In this document: in pieces, positions 1 through 6,570 of the stretch
Position numbering within the stretch: position 1 is the stretch's first letter
How the letters are laid out: each line of letters starts with the position of its first letter
From: Actinobacteria bacterium 13_1_20CM_4_69_9
GTDB taxonomy: Bacteria; Actinomycetota; Thermoleophilia; Gaiellales; Gaiellaceae
DNA length: 11,554 nucleotides
NCBI GenBank assembly: GCA_001920085.1
Contig: MNJC01000086.1
Span: 1-11,554, forward strand
Reading direction: 5' to 3'
Made by a program: the position numbers and the translations under genes
The notes under the pieces: model-generated
Seen by the model: only the letters and a program-made list of their open reading frames with translations
Told to the model about the DNA's origin: nothing
Database searches by the model: none

Positions 1-1688
1 GCCGTGGGGCCGCCGGACGAGAAGCTCGTGATCACACCGCTCCGGCCGGTCTCGTCGCGGGCGATGATGTTCGAGATCGTGACTGACGCCCGCCCGCCCG
101 TCGTGGCGAGGTACGCCCGCAGGTGCGAGCCGTCGAGGTCGGAGATCATCCCGGCAGGGAGCGCGAGCTGAAGTGGGATCGCGTTCGCCTCTCCGGGGCG
201 GTTGTCGGCGAGGACCAGCCCGACGGCGCCGGCGCGCTTTGCGCGGATGCCCTTCGAGGCGAACGTGCAATGGCCGCGCGAGGCGAGCGCGATCGCGCCG
301 GCGAGGCTCCCCGCCGGCAGCGATGTCTTGTTCGCATTGTTCGGGTCGTTGTCCGGCCCGCACAGTCGGCGATCGACGCCGAGCGCGCCGACGTCTACGA
401 GCTCGCTCGGCGTGAAGGACAGCGTGCCCGGGAAGCGCGCGCCGCCGGCGCTCGCGATCGGGATGCTCGTCAGGTCGGCCGGCGCGCCCGAGGCGCGCAC
501 CGCCAGCACGGGCGAGAAGACGTGCGTGTTCGACGTCGCGGCGACGGTGAGCGCGTCGGGGGCCGTTCCCGGCGACCCGACCGTTCCCATGCCGAACTGG
601 TCGCGGTCGTTGCCCGCGGAGATGACGGGAACGACGCCCGCGAGCGCGACGTTGTGGATGACGGCGATCATCGCGTCGTTCGCCGGCTCGGTCTCGGCGC
701 CGCCGCCCGAGAAGTTGATCACGTCCATCCCGTCGCGCACGGCGGACTCGAACGCGGCGGCGATCTCGGGCGTGTTGGCGATGTGCCCGATCGGCGTCGG
801 CACGTTGAAGACGCGATAGTTGCCGATGTACGCGCGCGGTGCGACCCCCGAGAGCCCGCACGTCGGCGGGTGGTCCCGGCCGCCGGGCGTGCAGGTGCCC
901 GCGTCGCCGGCGGCGATGCCTGCGACGTGGGTCGCATGGAACGACGCCTGCCGGTCGATCGGGAGCCGGCCGCGGCGCCCGGAGTTGGGGCCCGGGAACG
1001 CCCGCGCCACGATCACCTTCGGCGTCGTCCACTTCCGCCCGCCTTTCGGAAAGCCGGCCGGGTAGCTCAGCCCGTCAGGTGCGAGGAAGGGATTCGTGCT
1101 GTCGACGCCGTCGTCGACGATCCCGATCTTGATGCCTTCGCCGCGTGCACCCGTGAGCGTGTGGAGCTGGTCGGCGCCGATCACGCCGGGGCTCGTGTCC
1201 GTGAGCAGGCGGTACGTCGCGCTCGGATAGATCTTCTGGACGAACGAGAGGCGTGCGAGCGTCGGGAGCTTCGTGAAGGGGAGCGACACCGTCAGGCCGT
1301 CGAGCACGACCTGAAAGCGCCGGCCGATCCGTGCCTGCGGGATCGCGCGCACCAGCTGAGCCGCTGCGGCGCGCTGCACCGTCCCCACGTGGGCCAGGTA
1401 GCGGCGGGAGAAGGTCGTCGTCACGTCGAGCTTCCGCGTCGTTCCCGCGGCGGCGAGCGTGCGGCCGTCCACTGCGGCGAGCGGAGCCGGCCCCAGCCCG
1501 ACGATCACGCGCACGCGGCCGTCGGCGTGGTGGGGCGGGATGTACAGCCGTCCCGGCCGCGCCCGTGGGCCGTGATGGCGAACCGGCGCGAGCGTCGCGC
1601 TCGCCGACGCCACAAAGAGAAGCGCCGCAGCGATTGCGAGGAGACCCACGGAACGGCGCAAGGGCCAGAGTTTATGCTCGCCCACCAT
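1..1688 (-). CDS. Secreted subtilisin-like serine peptidase (S8), partial at left edge
   Basis: An open minus-strand frame of 562 codons runs from ATG at 1688 to the window edge without a stop. The N-terminus is a signal peptide (basic LRRS, a hydrophobic stretch, then ASASA near residue 30). Residues about 45-165 look like an I9-type propeptide. The S8 domain follows: catalytic Asp192 in IVDDGVD, catalytic His251 in HATHVAG (the usual HGTHVAG with Gly replaced by Ala) and oxyanion Asn360 in SAGND. Residues about 430-530, with GHCTFASKGIRAKRAGAVG, look like an inserted PA domain, as in large S8 peptidases. The frame ends soon after FSSGGP, so the GTSMA serine motif lies outside the window. 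I infer an exported protease. The ATG has no Shine-Dalgarno; a TTG nine codons in would give a more typical short signal peptide. Family is confident, start moderate, substrate unknown. Confidence 0.9.
   Translation of the reverse strand, partial: MVGEHKLWPLRRSVGLLAIAAALLFVASASATLAPVRHHGPRARPGRLYIPPHHADGRVRVIVGLGPAPLAAVDGRTLAAAGTTRKLDVTTTFSRRYLAHVGTVQRAAAAQLVRAIPQARIGRRFQVVLDGLTVSLPFTKLPTLARLSFVQKIYPSATYRLLTDTSPGVIGADQLHTLTGARGEGIKIGIVDDGVDSTNPFLAPDGLSYPAGFPKGGRKWTTPKVIVARAFPGPNSGRRGRLPIDRQASFHATHVAGIAAGDAGTCTPGGRDHPPTCGLSGVAPRAYIGNYRVFNVPTPIGHIANTPEIAAAFESAVRDGMDVINFSGGGAETEPANDAMIAVIHNVALAGVVPVISAGNDRDQFGMGTVGSPGTAPDALTVAATSNTHVFSPVLAVRASGAPADLTSIPIASAGGARFPGTLSFTPSELVDVGALGVDRRLCGPDNDPNNANKTSLPAGSLAGAIALASRGHCTFASKGIRAKRAGAVGLVLADNRPGEANAIPLQLALPAGMISDLDGSHLRAYLATTGGRASVTISNIIARDETGRSGVITSFSSGGPT
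1650..1687 (+). promoter_or_regulatory. Possible promoter for leaderless fabI transcript
   Basis: TATGCT at 1673-1678 fits a -10 box (TANNNT) and ends 8 bases before the fabI ATG at 1687. Transcription would therefore begin at or next to the ATG and give a leaderless mRNA. No Shine-Dalgarno precedes that ATG, which agrees. GGAAC at 1650-1654, 18 bases upstream of the -10, recalls an ECF-sigma -35 box but could be chance. The site lies inside the coding start of the divergent peptidase. This is inference from short motifs only. Confidence 0.25.
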
Positions 1689-2307
1689 GGCTCGGTACGA
1701 GGGCAAGCGCGGTCTGGTTCTCGGCGTCGCGAATCGTCGCTCGATCGCCTGGGCGATCGCGAAGCGCCTCGCCGACGGTGGCGCGCAGCTCGCATTCACG
1801 TACCAGGGTGAGCGGATCGAGAAGAGTGTCCGCGAGCTCGCCGAATCGGTTTCGAGCCCACACGTGACCGCGTGCGACGTGCGCTCCGACGAGGACGTCG
1901 CACGCGTCTTCGACGAGGTGGGGACCGCGTTCGACGGACAGCTCGACCTGCTCGTCCACTCGGTGGCGTTCGCGGCGGCCGATGACCTGGAGGGACGCTT
2001 CACCGACACGCCCCGCGACCGTTTCTGGCTCGCGCTGGACGTGAGCGCGTACTCGCTCGTCGCGTGCGCGCGTGCCGCGGAGCCGCTGATGGAGGCGGCG
2101 GGCGGAGGCGCGGTCACGCTGTCCGCGCGCTCGATCGCAGGCTTCCCGACGATGGAGGCGATCGTCGAGGAGCGCTCGCCGCTGCACCGCCACATCGAGT
2201 CCGACGATGTCGGCGCCGCAGCGGAGTACCTGTTGTCGGACGACGCGAAGAACGTGACCGGCACGACTCTCTACGTGGATTCCGGGTATCACGCGATGGG
2301 GATGTAG
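1687..2307 (+). CDS. fabI: Enoyl-ACP reductase FabI with internal deletion of the active site
   Basis: This 206-residue protein belongs to the FabI class of short-chain dehydrogenases, which reduce trans-2-enoyl-ACP with NAD(P)H in the last step of each fatty-acid elongation cycle. Visible family marks are the cofactor motif GVANRRSIAW (13-22), TYQ (38-40), CDV with Asp64, HSVAFA (91-96) and the C-terminal DDVG...TLYVDSGYHAMGM. The family is usually about 255-262 residues. The difference is one internal gap: after VTLS (143-146) the chain jumps straight to ARSIAGF, which normally follows the SAGPIRTLA segment. About 51 residues are missing, including both active-site Tyr and the Lys of the Tyr-x6-Lys motif (Tyr146, Tyr156, Lys163 in E. 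coli numbering). The frame stays open. As read, the protein should be catalytically dead, unless the gap is an assembly error. Confidence 0.88.
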   Translation: MARYEGKRGLVLGVANRRSIAWAIAKRLADGGAQLAFTYQGERIEKSVRELAESVSSPHVTACDVRSDEDVARVFDEVGTAFDGQLDLLVHSVAFAAADDLEGRFTDTPRDRFWLALDVSAYSLVACARAAEPLMEAAGGGAVTLSARSIAGFPTMEAIVEERSPLHRHIESDDVGAAAEYLLSDDAKNVTGTTLYVDSGYHAMGM

Positions 2308-2378
2308 CCGCGCCCGAGGAGCCTGCGGTCTTCGAGGCTCCGGCCCTGCTGCGCGTCGCCTGGGCCGACCCGAAGCAC

Positions 2379-3218
2379 ATGCCGGAGCACCTCGCGCTCT
2401 GGGCCTTGAAGCACTTTGGTCCGCGCGCAGCGTCGTCAGTCGCAGGCGCAAGGCAGCGGGATCCTGCGAACGTGATTGCGCGGCAGACGCGCGTCACCGT
2501 CGCGGAGGGCGCGCTCGTCGGCGGGCCGTTCATCGTGCTGATCCCCGTCGCGTGGTGCGCGGCGCTGCTCGCTCAGGCACAGATGGTGTTCGAGCTGGCC
2601 GCTCTCGCCGGCCACAGCCCCACCGACGAGATGCGCGCAGTCGACCTGCTCGTCCTCCAAGGGGCCTACAGCACGAGCGCGGATGCGGGCGCAGCGCTCG
2701 CGCGCGTCACGAACGAGCTGCCGGGAAAGAGGCTCCCGCGCGGGACGCGGATCGCCCTGATCAGGCGGATGGCCTACATGCTCGGGCTGATCGGCGCCGG
2801 GGATGCGAAACCGAACGTGCTGCGCAGCATCCTGGGGTGGATCTTCGTCGGCGTCGTGTTCGTCGTCGGGTTCGTGCTGCCCTTCGTCTGGATCCCCTAC
2901 ATGGCCGTCTGGATGCGGAAGAGCACGCTCCAGCTCGGCGAACGGGCCACGGCGTTCTACGCAACCGAAGCGGGCGCGGACGCGGGGGTGACCGTCCGGA
3001 AGGCGCAGAGCGTGCGCGCCGGGCTCGCGGGAGGCTTCCTGCGAATGGCGCTTCTGCTCTGCGCGCCCGTCGGGATTGCCGTGGTCGCGTTCGCGAGCGG
3101 CGGGCCGGTGGCCGCAGGGATCGTTGTCTTCCTCGCCGTCGCTTTCCTGCTCACGTCTGTTTGGATCGGCTTTCGCTGGTGGCGACGCCGACGGCAAGTC
3201 GACTCGCAGGGGACGTAG
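2379..3218 (+). CDS. Multi-pass membrane protein of unknown function
   Basis: Not recognised. From ATG 2379 it is 279 residues. It has a hydrophobic stretch near residues 45-75 (starting ALVGGPFIVLIPVAW), a soluble segment with the acidic phrase SPTDEMRAVDLLVLQGAYSTS, a strong helix near 150-175 (ILGWIFVGVVFVV) and a hydrophobic pair before a basic WWRRRR tail. That suggests three or four membrane spans. The soluble segment has a faint resemblance to EcsC-like proteins, too weak to assign. The start is uncertain: the frame already reads like protein from about 2316 (EEPAVFEAPALLRVAW), yet it has no ATG, GTG or TTG between the fabI stop and 2379, and no Shine-Dalgarno precedes 2379. It may be co-transcribed with fabI, 71 bases upstream. 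Confidence 0.65.
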   Translation: MPEHLALWALKHFGPRAASSVAGARQRDPANVIARQTRVTVAEGALVGGPFIVLIPVAWCAALLAQAQMVFELAALAGHSPTDEMRAVDLLVLQGAYSTSADAGAALARVTNELPGKRLPRGTRIALIRRMAYMLGLIGAGDAKPNVLRSILGWIFVGVVFVVGFVLPFVWIPYMAVWMRKSTLQLGERATAFYATEAGADAGVTVRKAQSVRAGLAGGFLRMALLLCAPVGIAVVAFASGGPVAAGIVVFLAVAFLLTSVWIGFRWWRRRRQVDSQGT

Positions 3219-3230
3219 GAGTAGGGTGAC

Positions 3231-3287
3231 CGCAGACGCCACCTTTCGGCCGTAACCTCGCCTCTCCCTGCGCCCGAGAGGTCTGCG
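3231..3287. promoter_or_regulatory. Nested inverted repeats upstream of the two-component system
   Basis: The 107-base gap before the kinase gene holds two inverted repeats. CGCAGAC at 3231-3237 pairs with GTCTGCG at 3281-3287. Within that interval CCTCTC at 3261-3266 pairs with GAGAGG at 3276-3281 across a 9-base loop. They could form a 5' leader structure, an operator or a weak terminator for the upstream gene. There is no T-run and I could not place a convincing promoter. The pairing is seen in the sequence; any role is a guess. Confidence 0.25.
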
Positions 3288-3325
3288 TCAAGAGACGTCG
3301 ACCCGGGGTGAGAGGACGGTGAGTG

Positions 3326-5641
3326 ATGGCGAGTGCCGCATCCGCGTCAGTTGCGATTGCCGGCGCTGACCGCGCGCCGCCTCGTTCCACGGTGGTCGAG
3401 GCTGTCGCCGCCGCCGGCCTGGTGGCAGGCGGCATCTCCTTTACGCTCGCACTGCGCAGCGACGAGGTGGCGGGTCAGCTCGGCGAGCCACTCGTCGTCG
3501 CGATGCTCAGCGTCTTACTGACGCTCTCATACGTCCTGTGCGGCCTGCTCGCCTGGTGGCGGCGTCCGGCGAGCCGCTTCGGCCCGCTGATGATCGCGGC
3601 GGGCTTCACGAACTTCTTCGGGACGCTCGTTTGGGCGCACGACGCCGTTCCCTTCACGGTCGGCCAGGCGCTCGACCTCGTGACGCCCGTCGTCTTCCTG
3701 CACGTCTTCCTGGCCTTCCCGGACGGGCGGGTGAGGGAGCGGTCCGTGCGGCTCCTCCTCGTCGCCGCGTACACGACGGCGATCGGCCTCGAGCTCGTGC
3801 GCATGCACTTCGGCGAGTTCGGTCCCCGCAACCTGATCGAGCAGGACCTCAACCCCGGCGTGGCGGAATCGGTCCGCAAGGTGCAGCTGACGCTGATCAG
3901 CGTCTACTGCCTGCTCGGCATCGGAGTGCTCGTCGCCCGCAGACTGCGCGGCGGTAGACCGCTTCGTCGTTCACTTGCGCTGCTCGTCGACGCGTTCGGG
4001 GTCGGGCTGCTGATGCTCGCCTTCCTGTTCCTCTCGGCCGCGTACGGTGGGCCCTGGGTCGCTCAGATCCGCTGGGCGACCTTCGTCACGCTCTCGCTGG
4101 CGCCGATGGTGTTCCTGATCGGCCTGCTGCAGGCACGGCTGGCGCGGTCCGCGCTCACCGGCCTCGTCGTCGAGCTCCGAACGGACCTCAGTCCGTCGGA
4201 TCTGCGCGACGCCCTCGCCCGCGCCCTCCGCGATCCTTCGTTGGAGCTGGCGTACTGGCTGCCGCAGTTCGAGACCTATGCGGACGTCGAGGGCCGGCCT
4301 CTCGACCTGGTCACGCTCGGCCGCGGCCGCGCGACGACGCTGATCGAGCGGAAGGGCGTACGTGTGGCGGCGCTGCTGCACGACCCGTCGCTCGGAGACG
4401 AGCCGGAGCTGCTCGGGGCGGCGACGGCGGCCGCGGGGATCGCGCTCGAGAACGCACGTCTGCAGGCCGAGCTCCGAGCAGGCCTCGAAGAGCTGCGCGG
4501 CTCACGCGCACGGGTGATCGCCGCGGGTCAGAAGGAGCGGAAGCGGCTCGAACGGGATCTCCACGACGGAGCGCAACAGCGTCTGATCGCGCTCTCGCTC
4601 GAGCTCAACATGCTGGAGCAGCAGCTCGACGCCGAGCCGGACGCGCAGGCGCGGCTCGACCAGGCGCGGCAGGAGATCGCGCTGTCGCTCGCGGAGCTCC
4701 GCGACGTTGCGCACGGAATCCATCCGGCGGTTCTCAGCGGCCACGGGCTGCACGTGGCGCTCGAGTCGATGGTGGCACGGGCGCCGGTCCCGGTCCACTT
4801 GCTCGTCGACGTCGACGACCGCCTCGAGGAGCCGCTCGAGGTGGCCGCCTACTACGTCGTCTCGGAGAGCATCGCCAACATCGGCAAGCATGCGCACGCA
4901 AGCTCGGCAACCGTCGACGTGCGCCGCACCGACGGGCACGTCGTCGTCGAGATCGTCGACAATGGCGGAGGACAGCGTCCTCCTGCGCGAGGGTTTGAGC
5001 CGCCTGCTCGGAGAGGCGGGCTTCGAGGTCGTCGCCCAATGCGGCGACGCGGACGAGCTCATGCTCAAGGTGCGCAGCTATGCGCTCGACGTCGCCATCG
5101 TCGACATCCGGCTGCCTCCGACGCACAGCGACGAAGGGCTGCGCGCCGCGCTCGAGATCCGCGCGAGCCATCCGTCGGTCGGGGTGCTCGTGCTCTCCCA
5201 GTACGTCGAGCTCGGCCTGGCGATGAAGCTGCTCGCGGATTCGGCCGAAGGTGTGGGCTATCTGCTGAAGGACAGGATCAGCGACGTGAAGGACTTCGTC
5301 TCCTCGGTCCGGCGCGTCGCGGACGGCGGCTCCGCGCTCGACCCGATCATCGTCTCGACGCTCCTCTCGCGGCAGCGCGACGACGATCCGCTCACGGAGC
5401 TGACGCCCCGCGAACGCGACGTGCTGGTCCTGATGGCGGAGGGAAGCTCGAATCAGGGCATCGCGGACAAGCTCGTGATCACGACGCGCGCGGTCGAGAA
5501 GTACGTGTCCACGATCTTCGCGAAGCTCGGACTGCCCTCGACGGGCACCGAATCGAGGCGCGTGCTCGCGGTCCTGGCGTTCCTGCGCGCCTGACGGGCG
5601 TTTCGAACACACCAGAAACCCGCCCCCCGACAGGCCGGTAG
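3326..5641 (+). CDS. Membrane sensor histidine kinase, catalytic domain truncated and fused out of frame
   Basis: ATG 3326 follows AGAGGA at 3311-3316; GTG 3323 is an alternative start. Residues about 22-275 contain some six to eight membrane helices. A GAF-like or linker region follows, then a coiled segment (ENARLQAELRAGLEELRGSRAR). The HisKA_3 box LERDLHDGAQQRL has the predicted phospho-acceptor His413. HATPase_c has an N box (YYVVSESIANIGKHA) and a G1 box (IVDNGGG, 545-549). The usual GSGLRGLADRVEALGG segment and the rest of the ATP-lid half, roughly 45 residues, are absent. Right after DNGGG the frame runs through the response-regulator gene in the wrong register, giving a meaningless tail to a stop at 5641 (771 residues in all). 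Genuine kinase sequence ends near 4970. ATP binding is probably lost if the junction is real. Confidence 0.85.
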   Translation: MASAASASVAIAGADRAPPRSTVVEAVAAAGLVAGGISFTLALRSDEVAGQLGEPLVVAMLSVLLTLSYVLCGLLAWWRRPASRFGPLMIAAGFTNFFGTLVWAHDAVPFTVGQALDLVTPVVFLHVFLAFPDGRVRERSVRLLLVAAYTTAIGLELVRMHFGEFGPRNLIEQDLNPGVAESVRKVQLTLISVYCLLGIGVLVARRLRGGRPLRRSLALLVDAFGVGLLMLAFLFLSAAYGGPWVAQIRWATFVTLSLAPMVFLIGLLQARLARSALTGLVVELRTDLSPSDLRDALARALRDPSLELAYWLPQFETYADVEGRPLDLVTLGRGRATTLIERKGVRVAALLHDPSLGDEPELLGAATAAAGIALENARLQAELRAGLEELRGSRARVIAAGQKERKRLERDLHDGAQQRLIALSLELNMLEQQLDAEPDAQARLDQARQEIALSLAELRDVAHGIHPAVLSGHGLHVALESMVARAPVPVHLLVDVDDRLEEPLEVAAYYVVSESIANIGKHAHASSATVDVRRTDGHVVVEIVDNGGGQRPPARGFEPPARRGGLRGRRPMRRRGRAHAQGAQLCARRRHRRHPAASDAQRRRAARRARDPREPSVGRGARALPVRRARPGDEAARGFGRRCGLSAEGQDQRREGLRLLGPARRGRRLRARPDHRLDAPLAAARRRSAHGADAPRTRRAGPDGGGKLESGHRGQARDHDARGREVRVHDLREARTALDGHRIEARARGPGVPARLTGVSNTPETRPPTGR
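4962..5594 (+). CDS. NarL/LuxR-type response regulator, lacking its first few residues
   Basis: The partner of the adjacent kinase. It has an N-terminal receiver domain and a C-terminal LuxR-type helix-turn-helix, 210 residues from ATG 4962. Seen: the acidic pair in AEDSVLLREG (Glu3, Asp4), phospho-acceptor Asp48 in VAIVDIRLPP, the THSDEGLRAALEIR helix, switch residue Ser79 in VLSQY, Lys103 in YLLKDR, and the DNA-binding segment LTPRERDVLVLMAEG...RAVEKYVSTIFAKLGL (about 148-193). Relatives begin with a few extra residues forming beta-strand 1 (such as RVVI) before AEDS. Here those are replaced by kinase sequence, and the only ATG lies inside the kinase DNG codons with no clear Shine-Dalgarno. 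This fits the kinase-regulator deletion junction. The likely target is the downstream transporter operon (inference). Confidence 0.85.
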   Translation: MAEDSVLLREGLSRLLGEAGFEVVAQCGDADELMLKVRSYALDVAIVDIRLPPTHSDEGLRAALEIRASHPSVGVLVLSQYVELGLAMKLLADSAEGVGYLLKDRISDVKDFVSSVRRVADGGSALDPIIVSTLLSRQRDDDPLTELTPRERDVLVLMAEGSSNQGIADKLVITTRAVEKYVSTIFAKLGLPSTGTESRRVLAVLAFLRA

Positions 5642-5650
5642 CCCGCCTGT
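5596..5650 (+). terminator. Weak candidate hairpins after the two-component genes
   Basis: Two imperfect stem-loops follow the response-regulator stop. GGGCGTTTC at 5596-5604 pairs with GAAACCCGCC at 5615-5624 with a two-base bulge. ACAGGC at 5630-5635 pairs exactly with GCCTGT at 5645-5650 over a 9-base loop. Neither has a T-run, so intrinsic termination is doubtful. A very CG-rich stretch (5651-5666) follows. No clear promoter for the transporter operon could be identified between 5650 and 5721. Confidence 0.25.
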
Positions 5651-5694
5651 TCGCGCGCCGCGCGCGGTGAGAGCGTGAGCGGGTCCCCCTTGAT

Positions 5695-5725
5695 GCAAGG
5701 AGCCCCGATGAGGAAGCGGCGATGA
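5695..5725 (+). other. Possible five-codon leader ORF coupled to the transporter operon
   Basis: AAGGAG at 5697-5702 lies 5 bases before ATG 5708, which opens a five-codon frame (MRKRR) ending in TGA at 5723-5725. That stop overlaps the next in-frame ATPase ATG (5722) as ATGA. A third start, ATG 5785, has its own strong Shine-Dalgarno. The ordering suggests a small translated leader, but five-codon ORFs arise easily by chance. Confidence 0.2.
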
Positions 5726-5771
5726 AGTCGCGCGTGATCCAGGACGAGTCCGAGCCGATCGAAATCCGAGC

Positions 5772-5778
5772 AAAGGAG
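5772..5778 (+). promoter_or_regulatory. Shine-Dalgarno deciding the ATPase start
   Basis: AAAGGAG ends 6 bases before ATG 5785, the best ribosome-binding arrangement in the window. It favours 5785 over the in-frame ATG 5722, which has only GAGGA (5710-5714) 7 bases upstream. The 21 residues added by the earlier start look low in conservation. Confidence 0.6.
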
Positions 5779-5784
5779 CGCAAG

Positions 5785-6570
5785 ATGGAGGCCGTTGCAA
5801 CCGTTGTTCCCAAGACGCAGGAAGACTGGGTGGGAGCCGTCGGCGACGAATCCGTCGTCGCGGCCCACGAGCTTCGCCGCCGTTACGGCGAGGGTGACAC
5901 CGCCGTCGACGCGCTGAGCGGCGTCTCGCTCGAGGTCGCCGAAGGAAACCTGACCGCCGTGATGGGGCCATCGGGGTCCGGGAAGTCGACCCTCATGCAC
6001 ATCCTGGCCGGCCTCGACAAGCCGACCGCCGGCGAGGTGAGCATCGCCGGGACGAAGATCTCGAAGCTGAACGACACCGAGCTGACCGGGCTTCGCCGTC
6101 AGCACATCGGCTTCATCTTCCAGTTCTTCAACCTGCTCCCGATGCTGAACGCCGAGGAGAACGTCGTGCTCCCGTTGGCGATCGCCGGCGTCAAGCCGGA
6201 CAAGAAGTGGGTGGCCGAGCTGATGGGCAAGATCGGCCTCGAGAACCGCCGCGACCACCGTCCGTCCGAGCTCTCTGGTGGACAGCAGCAACGCGTCGCG
6301 ATCGGGCGGGCACTGGTCAGCAAGCCGACGATCGTCTTCGCCGACGAGCCGACCGGCAATCTCGACTCGAAGACGAGCGGCGAGATCCTCGACCTGATGC
6401 GGGATTCCGTCGACACGTACGGACAGACCACCGTGATGGTCACGCACGACCCGCGCGCGGCTGCGATCGCCGACCGCATCCTGTTCCTGGCCGACGGTCT
6501 GATCGTGAAGGATCTCGGCCGCTCCGAAGCCCGCGAGGTGATCGCGGTCATGGAAGAGCTGGCGCGATGA
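5785..6570 (+). CDS. ABC transporter ATPase, MacB/LolD type
   Basis: This 261-residue protein is the nucleotide-binding subunit that powers the FtsX-family permease encoded next. Walker A GPSGSGKST is at 61-69, the Q-loop is in FIFQFFNLLPMLNAEENV (the spelling typical of the MacB/LolD/SalX family), signature LSGGQQQR starts at 163, Walker B IVFADEPTGNLDS has Asp187 and Glu188, and the H-loop His221 is in VTHDPRA. All key residues are present and length is normal. The first 25 or so residues before AAHELRRRYG are an unusual leader; the upstream ATG 5722 would add 21 more. The stop TGA (6568-6570) overlaps the permease ATG (6567) as ATGA, indicating translational coupling. It is the one gene of the sensor-transporter block that appears complete up to the permease. 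Confidence 0.93.
   Translation: MEAVATVVPKTQEDWVGAVGDESVVAAHELRRRYGEGDTAVDALSGVSLEVAEGNLTAVMGPSGSGKSTLMHILAGLDKPTAGEVSIAGTKISKLNDTELTGLRRQHIGFIFQFFNLLPMLNAEENVVLPLAIAGVKPDKKWVAELMGKIGLENRRDHRPSELSGGQQQRVAIGRALVSKPTIVFADEPTGNLDSKTSGEILDLMRDSVDTYGQTTVMVTHDPRAAAIADRILFLADGLIVKDLGRSEAREVIAVMEELAR

Noticed and set aside
123..1811. 562-codon plus-strand open frame
   Set aside because: It is antisense to the S8 peptidase, arginine-rich and without domain features; a by-product of GC-rich codon use.
2064..2378. N-terminal extension of the membrane-protein frame into fabI
   Set aside because: The residues before about 2310 are the arginine-rich out-of-frame reading of fabI, so they are not part of the product.
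4962..4972. Programmed frameshift joining kinase and regulator, or the permease halves at 8206
   Set aside because: Conserved residues are missing on both sides of each junction, so slippage alone could not restore the proteins; no slippery heptamer is evident.
4971..5641. A genuine kinase C-terminal domain in the long kinase frame
   Set aside because: This stretch reads as the response regulator in another frame; in the kinase frame it is low-complexity Arg/Ala/Pro.
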